This document shows, piece by piece, positions 20,398 through 28,573 of a stretch of DNA of 42,515 nt. Below the pieces are notes generated by a model. It ran no database searches. It worked only from the letters and a program-made list of their open reading frames with translations, and was not told the origin of the DNA. Both the position numbers and the translations under genes were made by a program. The first letter of the stretch is position 1. Every line of letters starts with the position of its first letter. The stretch spans positions 1-42,515 of the forward strand of contig NZ_JARKOZ010000145.1 of the NCBI RefSeq assembly GCF_029978005.1, in the 5' to 3' direction. The stretch comes from Solidesulfovibrio sp. Lineage in GTDB: Bacteria > Desulfobacterota > Desulfovibrionia > Desulfovibrionales > Desulfovibrionaceae.

Positions 20398-20845
20398 TCT
20401 CCCTGTTCCTCTCCCTTGCCCCCACGTCCTCCTTCCTCTCCCGCTTCCCCTTCCGCCACTTCCCGCATCCGCTCGCCGCTTCCAGCACCACCACCGCCGC
20501 GGCGGTGGCGCGCTCGTGGGTGACGCTGACGTGCCAGGACGTCGCGCCGAGGTTTTGGGCGCGTTCCAGGGCAGGTCCGTGGAGGGTGAGGGTGGGGCGG
20601 CCGAGGGGGTCGGGGAGGATTTCGAGGTGCTGGAAGGTGACGCCTTGGGCGAAGCCGGTGCCGAGCGCCTTGGAGGCGGCTTCCTTGGCGGCGAACAGCC
20701 CGGCCACGCGGCTTGCCGGGCGCGGCGGCAGGGAGGCGCGTTCGGCCGGGGTGAGGATGCGTTCGAGGAAGCGGTCGCCGAAGCGGTCCAGGGCCGAGGC
20801 GATGCGCGGCAGTTCCACGAGGTCGAGGCCGAGGCCGAGAATCAC
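20366..20845 (-). CDS. acpS: Holo-[acyl-carrier-protein] synthase with C-terminal extension
   Basis: A 159-residue 4'-phosphopantetheinyl transferase that activates acyl carrier protein from CoA. The Mg-binding D8 (GLGLDLVEL) and E55 in FAAKEAASKALGTG are present, and SVTHERATAAAVV ends the catalytic core near residue 122. The family is usually about 120-130 residues; here a highly charged tail (about 127-151, K/R/E-rich) and a terminal DASGGQGA follow, the latter encoded by a dispersed repeat. The tail looks like fortuitous readthrough into intergenic repeat sequence. The start lies 11 nt after the pdxJ stop, the classic pdxJ-acpS pairing; an AAGGA around the pdxJ stop could serve as ribosome site. 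Confidence 0.9.
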   Translation of the reverse strand: MILGLGLDLVELPRIASALDRFGDRFLERILTPAERASLPPRPASRVAGLFAAKEAASKALGTGFAQGVTFQHLEILPDPLGRPTLTLHGPALERAQNLGATSWHVSVTHERATAAAVVVLEAASGCGKWRKGKRERKEDVGARERNREREDASGGQGA

Positions 20846-20856
20846 GGCCGGGGTCC

Positions 20857-21582
20857 TTATTCGGGGAAGGCGGCGATGATGCCGGCCATGGTGGAGACGG
20901 CTTCGGTGAGGCCGGTCATGATGGCCCGGGCGATGATGCTGTGGCCGATGGAGTATTCGCTGACGCCGCTGACGTGGGCGAAGGCGTATATGTTGTCGTA
21001 GTCCAGGCCGTGGCCGAGGTTGACGCCGAGTCCGGCCTGGCGGGCGGCGGGGATGGCGGCCAGCAGCCGCTTGAGTTCGGCCTGGCGGGCGAAGGGGGTG
21101 GCGGCGTCGGCGTAGGCCCCGGTGTGCAGTTCGACGAAGGCCGCCCCGGTGGTCACGGCGGCTTCGATCTGGGCCGGTTCGGGGGCGATGAAAAGCGAGG
21201 TGGGGATGCCGGCCGAACGCAGGGCGGCGACGAATTCGCCGAGTTCCTCTTCGCGGCCGGCCACGCCCAGTCCCCCTTCGGTGGTCAGTTCCTGGCGCTT
21301 TTCCGGCACGAGGCAGACCATGTGGGGCCTCAGCTCCAGGGCGATGGCGCGCATCTCGTCGGTGGCGGCCATTTCCAGGTGCAGGCGCGTCTTGACGGTC
21401 TGACGCAGGAGGCGGACGTCGCGGTCCTGGATGTGGCGGCGGTCCTCGCGCAGGTGGACGATGATCGCGCGCGCGCCGGCCAGTTCGGCCAGGGCGGCCG
21501 CGGCCACGGGGTCGGGGCTGGCCGCGAGACGGGCCTGGCGTACGGTGGCCACATGATCGACGTTGACCGCGAGCAGGGGCAT
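20857..21582 (-). CDS. pdxJ: Pyridoxine 5'-phosphate synthase
   Basis: A 241-residue TIM-barrel enzyme condensing 1-deoxyxylulose-5-phosphate with 3-amino-2-oxopropyl phosphate to pyridoxine 5'-phosphate, the last ring-closing step of DXP-dependent vitamin B6 synthesis. Visible residues: N7 and H10 in [14 protein letters not shown]43, R45 and H50 in [14 protein letters not shown]70 in LHLEMA, and the C-terminal LGHGLDYDN phosphate/acid-base motif. Length is standard. AAGGAG precedes the ATG at 21582. It is upstream of acpS with 11 nt between, a conserved bacterial operon. Confidence 0.95.
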   Translation of the reverse strand: MPLLAVNVDHVATVRQARLAASPDPVAAAALAELAGARAIIVHLREDRRHIQDRDVRLLRQTVKTRLHLEMAATDEMRAIALELRPHMVCLVPEKRQELTTEGGLGVAGREEELGEFVAALRSAGIPTSLFIAPEPAQIEAAVTTGAAFVELHTGAYADAATPFARQAELKRLLAAIPAARQAGLGVNLGHGLDYDNIYAFAHVSGVSEYSIGHSIIARAIMTGLTEAVSTMAGIIAAFPE

Positions 21583-21802
21583 GGCGAACTCCTTCGAGAA
21601 TGTGTCTTTACGGTATTCCTTTTACAAATCGGAGGCAACGGGGACGGGGCGAAATGGGATTGTTGACAAACGTCGGACCAATCCGTAAGTGCGATTCCAC
21701 CTCATCGATGACGGGGCCAAGCCGCCAGACGGCGTAGCGCGCCCCATCCCCGAGGAAGCCTTCCGCGGCCCGGGGAAAAACCCTAACAACGAGTACACGT
21801 TT

Positions 21803-23143
21803 ATGAATCTTTGTATCGTAGGCACCGGTTACGTCGGTCTGGTGAGCGCCGCTTGCTTCGCCGAAATGGGCAACGACGTCTGCTGTGTGGACATCAACCC
21901 CACCATCGTCGAGAACCTGCGCCAGGGCAAGATCCACATCTACGAGCCGGGACTCGATGAACTGGTCAAGCGCAACGTGGCCGAGGGCCGGTTGCGTTTC
22001 ACCACCAAGGTGTCCGAGGGCATGGAGAACGCGCTGTTCGTGTTCATCACCGTCGGCACGCCCCCGCGCGAGGACGGTTCCTGCGACCTGTCCTTCGTCT
22101 ACCAGGTTGCCCGGGACATCGGCTCCAGCATGACCGACTACAAGATCGTGGTGGACAAATCCACCGTGCCTGTGGGCACCGCCGACGAAGTGCGCAAGCT
22201 CATCGGCGAGGAACTCAAAAAGCGCGGCGAGCTCATCGAGTTCGACGTGGTGTCCAACCCCGAGTTCCTCAAGGAAGGCGACGCCATCAACGACTTCTTC
22301 AAGCCCGACCGGGTGGTGGTGGGCACGGACAACGTGCGCACGGGCGAGCTTCTCAAGGCCCTGTACGCGCCCTACGCCCGCAACCGCGAGAAGGTCATCG
22401 TCATGAGCGTGCGCTCGGCCGAGATGACCAAGTACGCCGCCAACTGCATGCTGGCCACCAAGATCTCGTTCATCAACGAAGTGGCCAACATCTGCGAGCG
22501 CGTCGGGGCCGACGTGCGCGAAGTGCGCATGGGCATCGGTTCGGACAGCCGCATCGGCTACCAGTTCATCTACCCGGGCATGGGCTACGGCGGCTCGTGC
22601 TTCCCCAAGGACGTCAAGGCGCTCATCGACACCGCCCGCCAGTACAAGTTCGAGCCCGAACTGCTGGCTTCGGTGGACGAGGTCAACAAGCGCCAGAAGC
22701 ACACCTTGACCAAGAAGATCGAGGCCTACTTCGAGCCCCAGGGCGGGCTCAAGGGCAAGACCCTGGCCCTGTGGGGACTGGCGTTCAAGGCCAACACCGA
22801 CGACGTGCGCGAGGCCTCGGCCTTCGAGCTCATCAAGGACGTGACGGCCAAGGGCATGAAGGTCGTGGCCTTCGACCCCGTCGCCGGCCCCAACACCCGC
22901 GAGTTCTTCAAGGGCAACGAGCTGCTGACCGTGGTGGACGAGCAGTACGCCGCTCTGGAGAAGGCCGACTGCCTGGCCGTGGTCACGGAGTGGAACCAGT
23001 TCCGCAACCCGGATTTCGGCCGCATCAAGAAGATGCTCAAGGCTCCGCTGATCTTCGACGGCCGCAACCTGTACTCCCCGCAGCTGCTGGCCGACCTTGG
23101 CATGGTCTATTTCTGCATCGGCCGCCCGGCTCCCAAGATCTAG
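21803..23143 (+). CDS. ugd: UDP-glucose 6-dehydrogenase
   Basis: A 446-residue NAD-dependent dehydrogenase oxidising UDP-glucose twice to UDP-glucuronate for exopolysaccharide or lipopolysaccharide synthesis. The N-terminal Rossmann domain starts with CIVGTGYVGLVSA (GTGYVG at 7-12), and the catalytic Cys is C266 in YGGSCFPKD; K210 lies in EMTKYAANCMLATK, and the C-terminal domain has LWGLAFKANTDDVREA. Related nucleotide-sugar dehydrogenases (GDP-mannose) are similar, but overall features fit Ugd. The ATG at 21803 is chosen because the Rossmann strand begins there; the upstream in-frame extension to 21689 is not protein-like. The ribosome site is weak. Monocistronic, with a strong terminator. 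Confidence 0.92.
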   Translation: MNLCIVGTGYVGLVSAACFAEMGNDVCCVDINPTIVENLRQGKIHIYEPGLDELVKRNVAEGRLRFTTKVSEGMENALFVFITVGTPPREDGSCDLSFVYQVARDIGSSMTDYKIVVDKSTVPVGTADEVRKLIGEELKKRGELIEFDVVSNPEFLKEGDAINDFFKPDRVVVGTDNVRTGELLKALYAPYARNREKVIVMSVRSAEMTKYAANCMLATKISFINEVANICERVGADVREVRMGIGSDSRIGYQFIYPGMGYGGSCFPKDVKALIDTARQYKFEPELLASVDEVNKRQKHTLTKKIEAYFEPQGGLKGKTLALWGLAFKANTDDVREASAFELIKDVTAKGMKVVAFDPVAGPNTREFFKGNELLTVVDEQYAALEKADCLAVVTEWNQFRNPDFGRIKKMLKAPLIFDGRNLYSPQLLADLGMVYFCIGRPAPKI

Positions 23144-23164
23144 GCGGCTTTCCAGACACGATGC

Positions 23165-23194
23165 AAAGAGGGCGGGCGACCGCCCTCTTTTTTT
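23165..23194 (+). terminator. Rho-independent terminator of ugd
   Basis: AAAGAGGGCGG (23165-23175) pairs with CCGCCCTCTTT (23180-23190) around a GCGA loop, followed by a T-run to 23194. The leading A's make it potentially bidirectional. From here to 23400 I see no gene. Confidence 0.92.
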
Positions 23195-23401
23195 GTTCTT
23201 TCGGGGAAAGGTGCGGGGCGGGGACGGGAAGGCGGCACGGGACCGCCGGCGCGGCCTGGCGAACACGGACATTGCGCCGAGCGCCGCCGTGTGCGCTGCC
23301 GGGCAGCTGGCGGCCAAGCTGGCGCCGGGCCGACGGCGGGGCCGGTTCCCGGTTCCTGGCGACGTCGCGACAAAGCACCCCAGGACTCGAGGGGAGGCAG
23401 G

Positions 23402-23420
23402 AAAAAAGCGGCTGGACCGC
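23402..23420 (-). terminator. Probable terminator of the 74-aa gene
   Basis: On the minus strand GCGG (23420-23417), a 5-nt loop and CCGC (23411-23408) precede six T's (23407-23402), about 35 nt after the stop at 23455. The stem is short, but a larger outer pairing with the GGCGAA/TTCGCC hairpin near 23440 could extend it. Confidence 0.5.
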
Positions 23421-23454
23421 GGGCGACGGGAAGGGCGAAGGTTCGCCGGGCCGC

Positions 23455-23679
23455 TTAGCGGTCGGCGGCCAGGGTGCGACGGCAGGAACGCAGCATGAGC
23501 TCCTGCAGGATCACACGTTCGTATTCCACGGAATGGTCTTTCTCGGATTCGTCGTCTTCCACGAGCATGCGCTCGAGGTACTGGGTTTCCTCCCAGAAAT
23601 CGAGCAACTCGTCGTCACCGAGGTTCTTGATCTGGTCTTCCAAGGGAAACTGGTCGGCTTCGGGAAAAAACTGGCCCAT
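23455..23679 (-). CDS. Small acidic hypothetical protein (74 aa)
   Basis: A 74-residue, strongly acidic protein starting MGQFFPEADQFPLEDQ, with an amphipathic helical middle (DELLDFWEETQYLERMLVED) and a basic end ending CRRTLAADR. AAGGAG lies 9 nt before the ATG at 23679; the longer frame to 23895 overlaps the bactofilin gene and is rejected. I do not recognise a family. It is downstream of the bactofilin gene on the same strand (73 nt gap) and has its own probable terminator, so it may end that transcription unit. Confidence 0.75.
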   Translation of the reverse strand: MGQFFPEADQFPLEDQIKNLGDDELLDFWEETQYLERMLVEDDESEKDHSVEYERVILQELMLRSCRRTLAADR

Positions 23680-23752
23680 GGGGCGGGACTCCTTGCGCGG
23701 GCGCGCTGCGGCGTTTGTGCCCTGTAAACGGCCGGGCCTGTTTTGGCAATCT

Positions 23753-24181
23753 CTATTTTCCTCGGTCCGTGTCCGTTGCCGCGTCGAGCGCCGCCGGCGG
23801 TCTTCCCGAGACGAGGATCGTCCCCTCGGGCTCGCCCATGCGCACCAGGCCGTTGACGACCGCGCCGTCCTCGATGACCACCGCCGGGGCCACAAGGTTG
23901 CCGCGCAGGTTGGAGCGCTTGTGCAGGGTCACCCGCTTGCTCGCCTCCACATCGCCGACGATGGTGCCGCTGGCCACGAGTTCGGCCACGCGGATGGTGC
24001 CTTCGACATGGCCTTCCTCGCCGAGCACCAGCACGCCGTCGGAAATGATGTCGCCGATGACGCCGCCGTCGATGCGCACGACGCCCTGGAAGTTGAACTG
24101 GCCGTGGTACTGGGTGCCCGCGCCGAGAAAGGCGGTGATGGCGTCGTTGCGGGGTTTTTTCTTCGCGTTGCGTCCGAACAT
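23753..24181 (-). CDS. Bactofilin (polymer-forming cytoskeletal protein)
   Basis: A 142-residue bactofilin (formerly DUF583). A short charged N-terminal tail (MFGRNAKKKPRNDA) precedes a right-handed beta-helix core (about 20-125) built of repeated hydrophobic/glycine rungs such as GVVRIDGGVIGDIISDG and HVEGTIRVAELVASGTIVGD. Bactofilins polymerise without nucleotides, often at the membrane, and organise wall-modifying enzymes, stalks or polarity. The usual M23 peptidase partner is absent; instead a lipoprotein and an MscS channel lie upstream on the same strand. AAGGA precedes the ATG. Confidence 0.92.
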   Translation of the reverse strand: MFGRNAKKKPRNDAITAFLGAGTQYHGQFNFQGVVRIDGGVIGDIISDGVLVLGEEGHVEGTIRVAELVASGTIVGDVEASKRVTLHKRSNLRGNLVAPAVVIEDGAVVNGLVRMGEPEGTILVSGRPPAALDAATDTDRGK

Positions 24182-24221
24182 GGAGCGTCTTTCCTTGAAG
24201 GGGCCGCCATGCGGCCGTGCG

Positions 24222-24497
24222 TTACGGATTCTTCAGGCGTTCGATCTGGATGTTGAGTTCGATGAGCCGGGAGTTGATCTGCTGGATGCGCGCCAGGTTG
24301 TCGCCGTACTGCTCCATGAGGGCGCGTTTTTCTTCTTCCAGTTGATGGCGTTCCACTTCCTGGGCGCTCGCTCCGGGGCCCGGGGCGGGGCTTACGACTT
24401 GGGGCATGGCTGGTGGAACGGCCTTTTTCTGGCAGCCCGCGCCAAGGCTCAGGGCGACGGCGACCAGGCAGGCGCAGGCGATGGCGTGGCGTCTCAT
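24222..24497 (-). CDS. Small putative lipoprotein with coiled-coil segment
   Basis: A 91-residue protein with a short signal peptide ending LSLGAGC (lipidated Cys at 22; the -3 position is Gly, a weak lipobox), a proline-rich linker (about 26-43) and a C-terminal helical/coiled-coil region (EEEKRALMEQYGDNLARIQQ and onward). It is probably anchored in the inner or outer membrane facing the periplasm. No family recognised. A longer frame to 24662 is rejected. It sits 40 nt upstream of the bactofilin gene and about 110 nt downstream of the MscS gene; co-function with the envelope proteins around it is inference. Confidence 0.72.
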   Translation of the reverse strand: MRRHAIACACLVAVALSLGAGCQKKAVPPAMPQVVSPAPGPGASAQEVERHQLEEEKRALMEQYGDNLARIQQINSRLIELNIQIERLKNP

Positions 24498-24609
24498 GGC
24501 GTCCTCTCGGGTTTCGATACCAAAGCTCGGGCCGGCTGTCCCGCGAAAAGGGGTTGCCTGTCCGCTGGCCGGCCGCGAGCTTCCCCTCGCGCGCGGCCGG
24601 CGGGGCCGG

Positions 24610-27126
24610 CTAGTCCCCTCCGGCCGCGGCCGCCGCGGCCAGGGCCTCCGGGGTCTGCGCACCGCCGACGATGCGCACCTCGCGCTGGGGGAAGGGAATC
24701 TCGATGCCTTCCTCGCGAAAGCGCCGGTTGATGTCGAAGCGGATGTTGGATTCGGTCTCCATGCCGTAGGCCACGTTGTCCACCCAGACCATGAGCAGGA
24801 AGTCCAGGGAACTGTCGCCGAAGGCCGAGAACTGCACCACGGGCTGGGGATTCTGCAGGGCGTGGGGCTGGGCCCTGGCCACCTCCAGCAGGATGTCGCG
24901 GACCTTGTCCGTGTCCGTGCCGTAGGCCACGCCCACGGTGATGTCGCGGCGCATGGTCGGGTCGCGGTGGGTCCAGTTGATGAGCTTGCCGGAGATGAGG
25001 TCGGAGTTGGGCACGAACAGGGTGGCGTTCTGGAAGGTGCGCACCACCGTGTTGCGGATGTTGACCTTGGTTACCTTGCCCCAGGTGGCGTCGATCTGGA
25101 TGGTGTCGCCGGCCTGGATGGAGCGGCCGAAGAGCAGGATGAGGCCGGCGATGAAGTTGTTGACGATGTTTTGCAGGCCGAAGCCGATGCCGACGGACAG
25201 GCCGCCCGCGATCACGGCCAGGCTGGTGAAGGAGAAGCCGAGGAGGAAAAGCGAGACCAGGCTGTAGACGCCCCACAGCAGGTACAGCGAAGTGGTCTCC
25301 AGCACGTCGCAAACCCCGGTGTCGATGCCGGGGCTGCGCCGCGGCAGTTCGCGCAGGAAGGAGCGCACGAAAAAAAGCAGGGAGCGGGTGACGAAAAAGC
25401 CGGTGAGGATGAGCGCCAGCCGGCCCAGGGTGAGGCTTAAGCTCCCCACCGTGACCGTGAACGACACGGCCTGGACGAACATGTCCGTGCCGCCGAGTTC
25501 GGTGGAGAACCAGTAGAGCACCAGGAAGAAGAGCGACAGGGAGATCAGGGGGAAGCCGAGGCTCGTGACCAGGGCCCGGCTGACGGCGGACGCGCCCTTG
25601 CCCTCGGCCCGGGCCTGCCAGCGGGCCAGGCGGTCGGCAAGCCCCAGTCCCGTTTGGAGCGCGGCCAGGACCAGAAACCACCCGGCCAGGCACAAAAACG
25701 ACAGGTGCTGCCAGCCGAGGCAGGCCGCCAGGCAAAGAACCACGACCAACGGCCGGGTCAGGCGGCTGCGGGCGAATTCCACCGGGCCGGTCACGACGTT
25801 TTCCCGGCCGCCCGAAGACTGGAAGAAGACGAGCAGGAACACCAGCCAGATGGCGGTCATGGCCGGCTCGGGCGGATCGGCGATCTGCAGCAGCAGGCCC
25901 AGGGAGAAAAGGAACCACAGCCCGCGCAGCGGATTGGGCGGCGTCTTGCCGGCCAGCGCCGCCTCGGGCAGGCGCAGCAGCCAGGAGAAGGCGGCCAGGG
26001 CGGCGGCGAGGAAGATCTCCGAAAGAGCGTTCAAAAGCTCCTGCATGAGCAGCGGCGCGTCGCCGGAGACCCAGTGCGCGATGAGGGCGAGCCCCGCCAG
26101 CAGCCAGACCCGGCGCATCTTGCGCAAAAGCGGCCCGTCGGAAAAGCGCCGGCGCAGGCGCAAGGTGACGACGATGTCGGCAACGACCAGCAGGAGCAGC
26201 CCGACGCCGATGCGGATGGTCGAGGACAGGGCGCGGGCGCTGTCCGTGCCCTTGAGCAGGGAGGCGGCCATGGAGCCGTTGGAGCGCAGCCACAAAAGCG
26301 CCTGGTCGGGCAGGCCGGACCAGGCCTTGACCGAAAAGATTTCCGGGGCGGGGGAGAAGTAGTACTGCTTCCACGCCTGGGGAATGCGCTTTTTGAGGGC
26401 CTCCTCGCTGGCCCCCAGGGACTCCTGGAAGTCCTTGGCCGGCCCGAGTTCCTTGTTTATGGCCGTGCGCACGGAATTGAGGCTCGCGGCCACGCCCTTG
26501 ATGTAGCGCAGGTAGTAGTTGATGGCCTCGGCGATGGGCGCTTCGGGTTCGTCGTCCAGGCGCTTGGCGAAGTCTTCCTTGAGGGAGTCGAGGCGGGAGG
26601 CGATCTTTTCGAGTTCCTCGCGGCTGTCCGTGAACGGGGCCATGAGCGCATCCGCCGAGCGGCGAAGGCGGGCCATGTCGCTTAAGACCGCCCGCATCTC
26701 CCAGGGGTTGCCGCCGGAGAGGCTCAGGATCAGGTTCAGCTCGTCGAGCTTGCCCGACAGGGCCGAAAGGTCGGCCCGGAAGCGGCGCACGTTTTTGGGC
26801 AGAAGCCCTTCCATGGACTTGAAGCGCGCCGCCTGCTGGACCAGGGACTCCTGGTGGATGGACAAGAGCACCTGCCAGTCCTTGGGCTGTTCGGCTTCGG
26901 GCACGGCCGGGTCGGTCTTGGGCTTGTCGGCTTGCGGCTTGGCCGCCGGCTTGTCGGCCGGTTTGTCTGTCGCCTTGTCGGGTTTGGCCGGCGGGGCGGC
27001 CTCGGGCGCGGCTTGGGGCTTGTCCGCCTGGGGCGCGTCCGGGGACTGGGCGGGGCAGGGAACGGCCAGAACCAGCCAGAGACACAGCGTCGCGCCCAGG
27101 GCGCGCAAAAGGATGCGAAAGGGCAT
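24610..27126 (-). CDS. Large MscS-family mechanosensitive channel
   Basis: An 838-residue inner-membrane channel of the MscK/YbdG-like large MscS class. Residues 1-26 are a signal peptide ending PAQS, 27-85 a low-complexity A/P/K/D-rich linker, and 86-250 a periplasmic helical domain. About ten membrane helices follow, then the conserved pore-lining segment GGLSVGIGFGLQNIVNNFIAG and a cytoplasmic beta/alpha-beta MscS domain (about 665-820) with RNTVVRTFQNATLFVPNSDL. Opens on membrane tension to release osmolytes after osmotic downshift. The start has no good Shine-Dalgarno; it lies 13 nt after the citrate-synthase-like gene, suggesting cotranscription with it. Confidence 0.92.
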   Translation of the reverse strand: MPFRILLRALGATLCLWLVLAVPCPAQSPDAPQADKPQAAPEAAPPAKPDKATDKPADKPAAKPQADKPKTDPAVPEAEQPKDWQVLLSIHQESLVQQAARFKSMEGLLPKNVRRFRADLSALSGKLDELNLILSLSGGNPWEMRAVLSDMARLRRSADALMAPFTDSREELEKIASRLDSLKEDFAKRLDDEPEAPIAEAINYYLRYIKGVAASLNSVRTAINKELGPAKDFQESLGASEEALKKRIPQAWKQYYFSPAPEIFSVKAWSGLPDQALLWLRSNGSMAASLLKGTDSARALSSTIRIGVGLLLLVVADIVVTLRLRRRFSDGPLLRKMRRVWLLAGLALIAHWVSGDAPLLMQELLNALSEIFLAAALAAFSWLLRLPEAALAGKTPPNPLRGLWFLFSLGLLLQIADPPEPAMTAIWLVFLLVFFQSSGGRENVVTGPVEFARSRLTRPLVVVLCLAACLGWQHLSFLCLAGWFLVLAALQTGLGLADRLARWQARAEGKGASAVSRALVTSLGFPLISLSLFFLVLYWFSTELGGTDMFVQAVSFTVTVGSLSLTLGRLALILTGFFVTRSLLFFVRSFLRELPRRSPGIDTGVCDVLETTSLYLLWGVYSLVSLFLLGFSFTSLAVIAGGLSVGIGFGLQNIVNNFIAGLILLFGRSIQAGDTIQIDATWGKVTKVNIRNTVVRTFQNATLFVPNSDLISGKLINWTHRDPTMRRDITVGVAYGTDTDKVRDILLEVARAQPHALQNPQPVVQFSAFGDSSLDFLLMVWVDNVAYGMETESNIRFDINRRFREEGIEIPFPQREVRIVGGAQTPEALAAAAAAGGD

Positions 27127-27139
27127 GGGAGAACCGTCG

Positions 27140-28441
27140 TTACGGGCGCGGGGACCGTCTGTCCATTGGGGTGTAGGGATGGCGCTTGCGACCGGTGTAT
27201 ATCTGGCGCGGCCTGTGGATGCGCTGGTCCGGGGAATGGGTTTCCTCGTTCCAGTGGGCGATCCAGCCGGGCATGTTGCCCATGGCCGTGATGACCGGAT
27301 ACATGTTGGGCGGGAAGTTGAGGGCCCGCAGCAGCAGGCTCGAATAGAAGTTGGTGTTGGGCAAAAGCTGGCGCGAGGCGAAGTAGTCGTCCGCGCCGGC
27401 GCGTTCCTCGATCTCCTGGGCGATGTCGTGGAAGGCGTCGCGCTTGGCGTAGCCGGTGGCGACGAGCTTCTGGTAGGTGGCCTTGATGATGCGGGCCCTT
27501 GGGTCCTCCACGTGGAAGACCCGCTGGCCGAAGCCCATGAGCCGGCCGGAGCGGGACTTGGCCGCCTCGATGATGCGCGAGACGGTGGTGCGCCCGGCCT
27601 CCACGTCCTCGAACATGCGGATGGCGGCCGAGCTGGCCCCGCCGTGGTGGCGGCCCCACAGGGCGCAGATGCCCGAGGAGACCGAGGCGAAGAGGTTGGC
27701 CTGGCTGGACCCCACCATGCGCACCGTGGCGCAGGAGGTGTCGAGCGCCTGGTCGGCGTGGCACATCATGAAGATGCTCAGCGCCCGCACGACCGGGTCC
27801 GGGGCCTCGTAGGTCCAGAAAGGCACCGAGAACATCATGTGCAGAAAGTTGCGGCAGTAATCCAGGTTCGGATTGGGGTAGTTGAGCGGCATCCCCTGGG
27901 ACTTGCGGAAGCTGAAGGCGGCGATGGTGCGCACCTTGCTCATGATCTTGGCCGCGGCCAGGCGGAAGTCGTCCTGGGAGCTGATGTCGTAGAGCTCGGG
28001 GTAGTAGCTGCCCATGGCGTTGATCATGGCCGAGAGGATGGCCATGGGGTGGCCGTTGGGCGGAAAGCCGTCGAGGTGGCTCAAGAGATCCTCGTGGAGG
28101 AGCTCCTGGTCGCGCAGCATGACGCGAAACGCCTCGCGTTCGGCCTTGGTCGGCAGCTCGCCGAACATGACGAGCATGGCCGTTTCCACAAAGGTGGCTT
28201 TTTGCGTCAACTCTTCCAGGTCGTAGCCGCGGTAGAGCACCACGCCTTTTTCGCCGTCGATGTGGGTGATGGCGCTTTTGCACACGGCGGTGTTGGCGTA
28301 GCCCGGGTCCAGGGTGATCCAGCCGGTCTGGGCGCGCAGCTTGCGCACGTCGACGGCGTTCTCCACGTGGTCGCCGTGGATGACGGGCAACTCGACGCTC
28401 TGGCCGTCGTAGGTCAGCGTGGCGGTTTCGGGTGTGCTCAT
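27140..28441 (-). CDS. Citrate-synthase homologue with substituted active-site residues
   Basis: A 433-residue homologue colinear with type II (E. coli GltA-like) citrate synthase along its whole length, including the N-terminal beta domain and WIAHW and RPRQIYTG near the end. Aligned by eye with E. coli GltA, the catalytic H264 is kept (H266 in RHHGGAS). However H229 is Q231 (CHADQA), H305 is Q306 (GFGQRVF) and D362 is N364 (PNTNFYSS). Arginines of DPRA and RPRQ remain. Normal condensation of acetyl-CoA with oxaloacetate is therefore doubtful. It may be a specialised, regulatory or inactive paralogue; Desulfovibrio relatives are known to use an unrelated Re-citrate synthase. AAGGAAG precedes the ATG at 28441. 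Confidence 0.85.
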   Translation of the reverse strand: MSTPETATLTYDGQSVELPVIHGDHVENAVDVRKLRAQTGWITLDPGYANTAVCKSAITHIDGEKGVVLYRGYDLEELTQKATFVETAMLVMFGELPTKAEREAFRVMLRDQELLHEDLLSHLDGFPPNGHPMAILSAMINAMGSYYPELYDISSQDDFRLAAAKIMSKVRTIAAFSFRKSQGMPLNYPNPNLDYCRNFLHMMFSVPFWTYEAPDPVVRALSIFMMCHADQALDTSCATVRMVGSSQANLFASVSSGICALWGRHHGGASSAAIRMFEDVEAGRTTVSRIIEAAKSRSGRLMGFGQRVFHVEDPRARIIKATYQKLVATGYAKRDAFHDIAQEIEERAGADDYFASRQLLPNTNFYSSLLLRALNFPPNMYPVITAMGNMPGWIAHWNEETHSPDQRIHRPRQIYTGRKRHPYTPMDRRSPRP

Positions 28442-28498
28442 GCGACTTCCTTATTGGTATAAGCTTTCTTTCTACCCCGGCCGTCATCCTCTGTAAAG

Positions 28499-28514
28499 CC
28501 GGGAGGCCTCCCGG
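28499..28514. promoter_or_regulatory. Perfect 16-bp palindrome between divergent units
   Basis: CCGGGAGGCCTCCCGG is a gapless palindrome in the 132-nt region between the citrate-synthase homologue and lutA. It is followed by GGGGTTGACCCC. It is 59 nt upstream of the lutA start and suits an operator for a dimeric regulator, but could be chance in GC-rich DNA. Confidence 0.35.
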
Positions 28515-28573
28515 GGGTTGACCCCGGCGGGAAGCGGCGTAAGTTCACGCCCCGCCAGCGAAGGAGGTTTTCG

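Noticed and set aside
21663-21691. TTGACA at 21663 as the ugd promoter
   Set aside because: The -35 is perfect but at 17 nt the -10 would be TAAGTG, a poor match; left unannotated.
23195-23400. Possible gene in the gap after ugd
   Set aside because: Frames on both strands are arginine/alanine-rich, lack ribosome sites and overlap a strong terminator.
24494-27085. 863-codon minus-strand frame
   Set aside because: Arginine/proline-rich shadow of the MscS gene in another frame.
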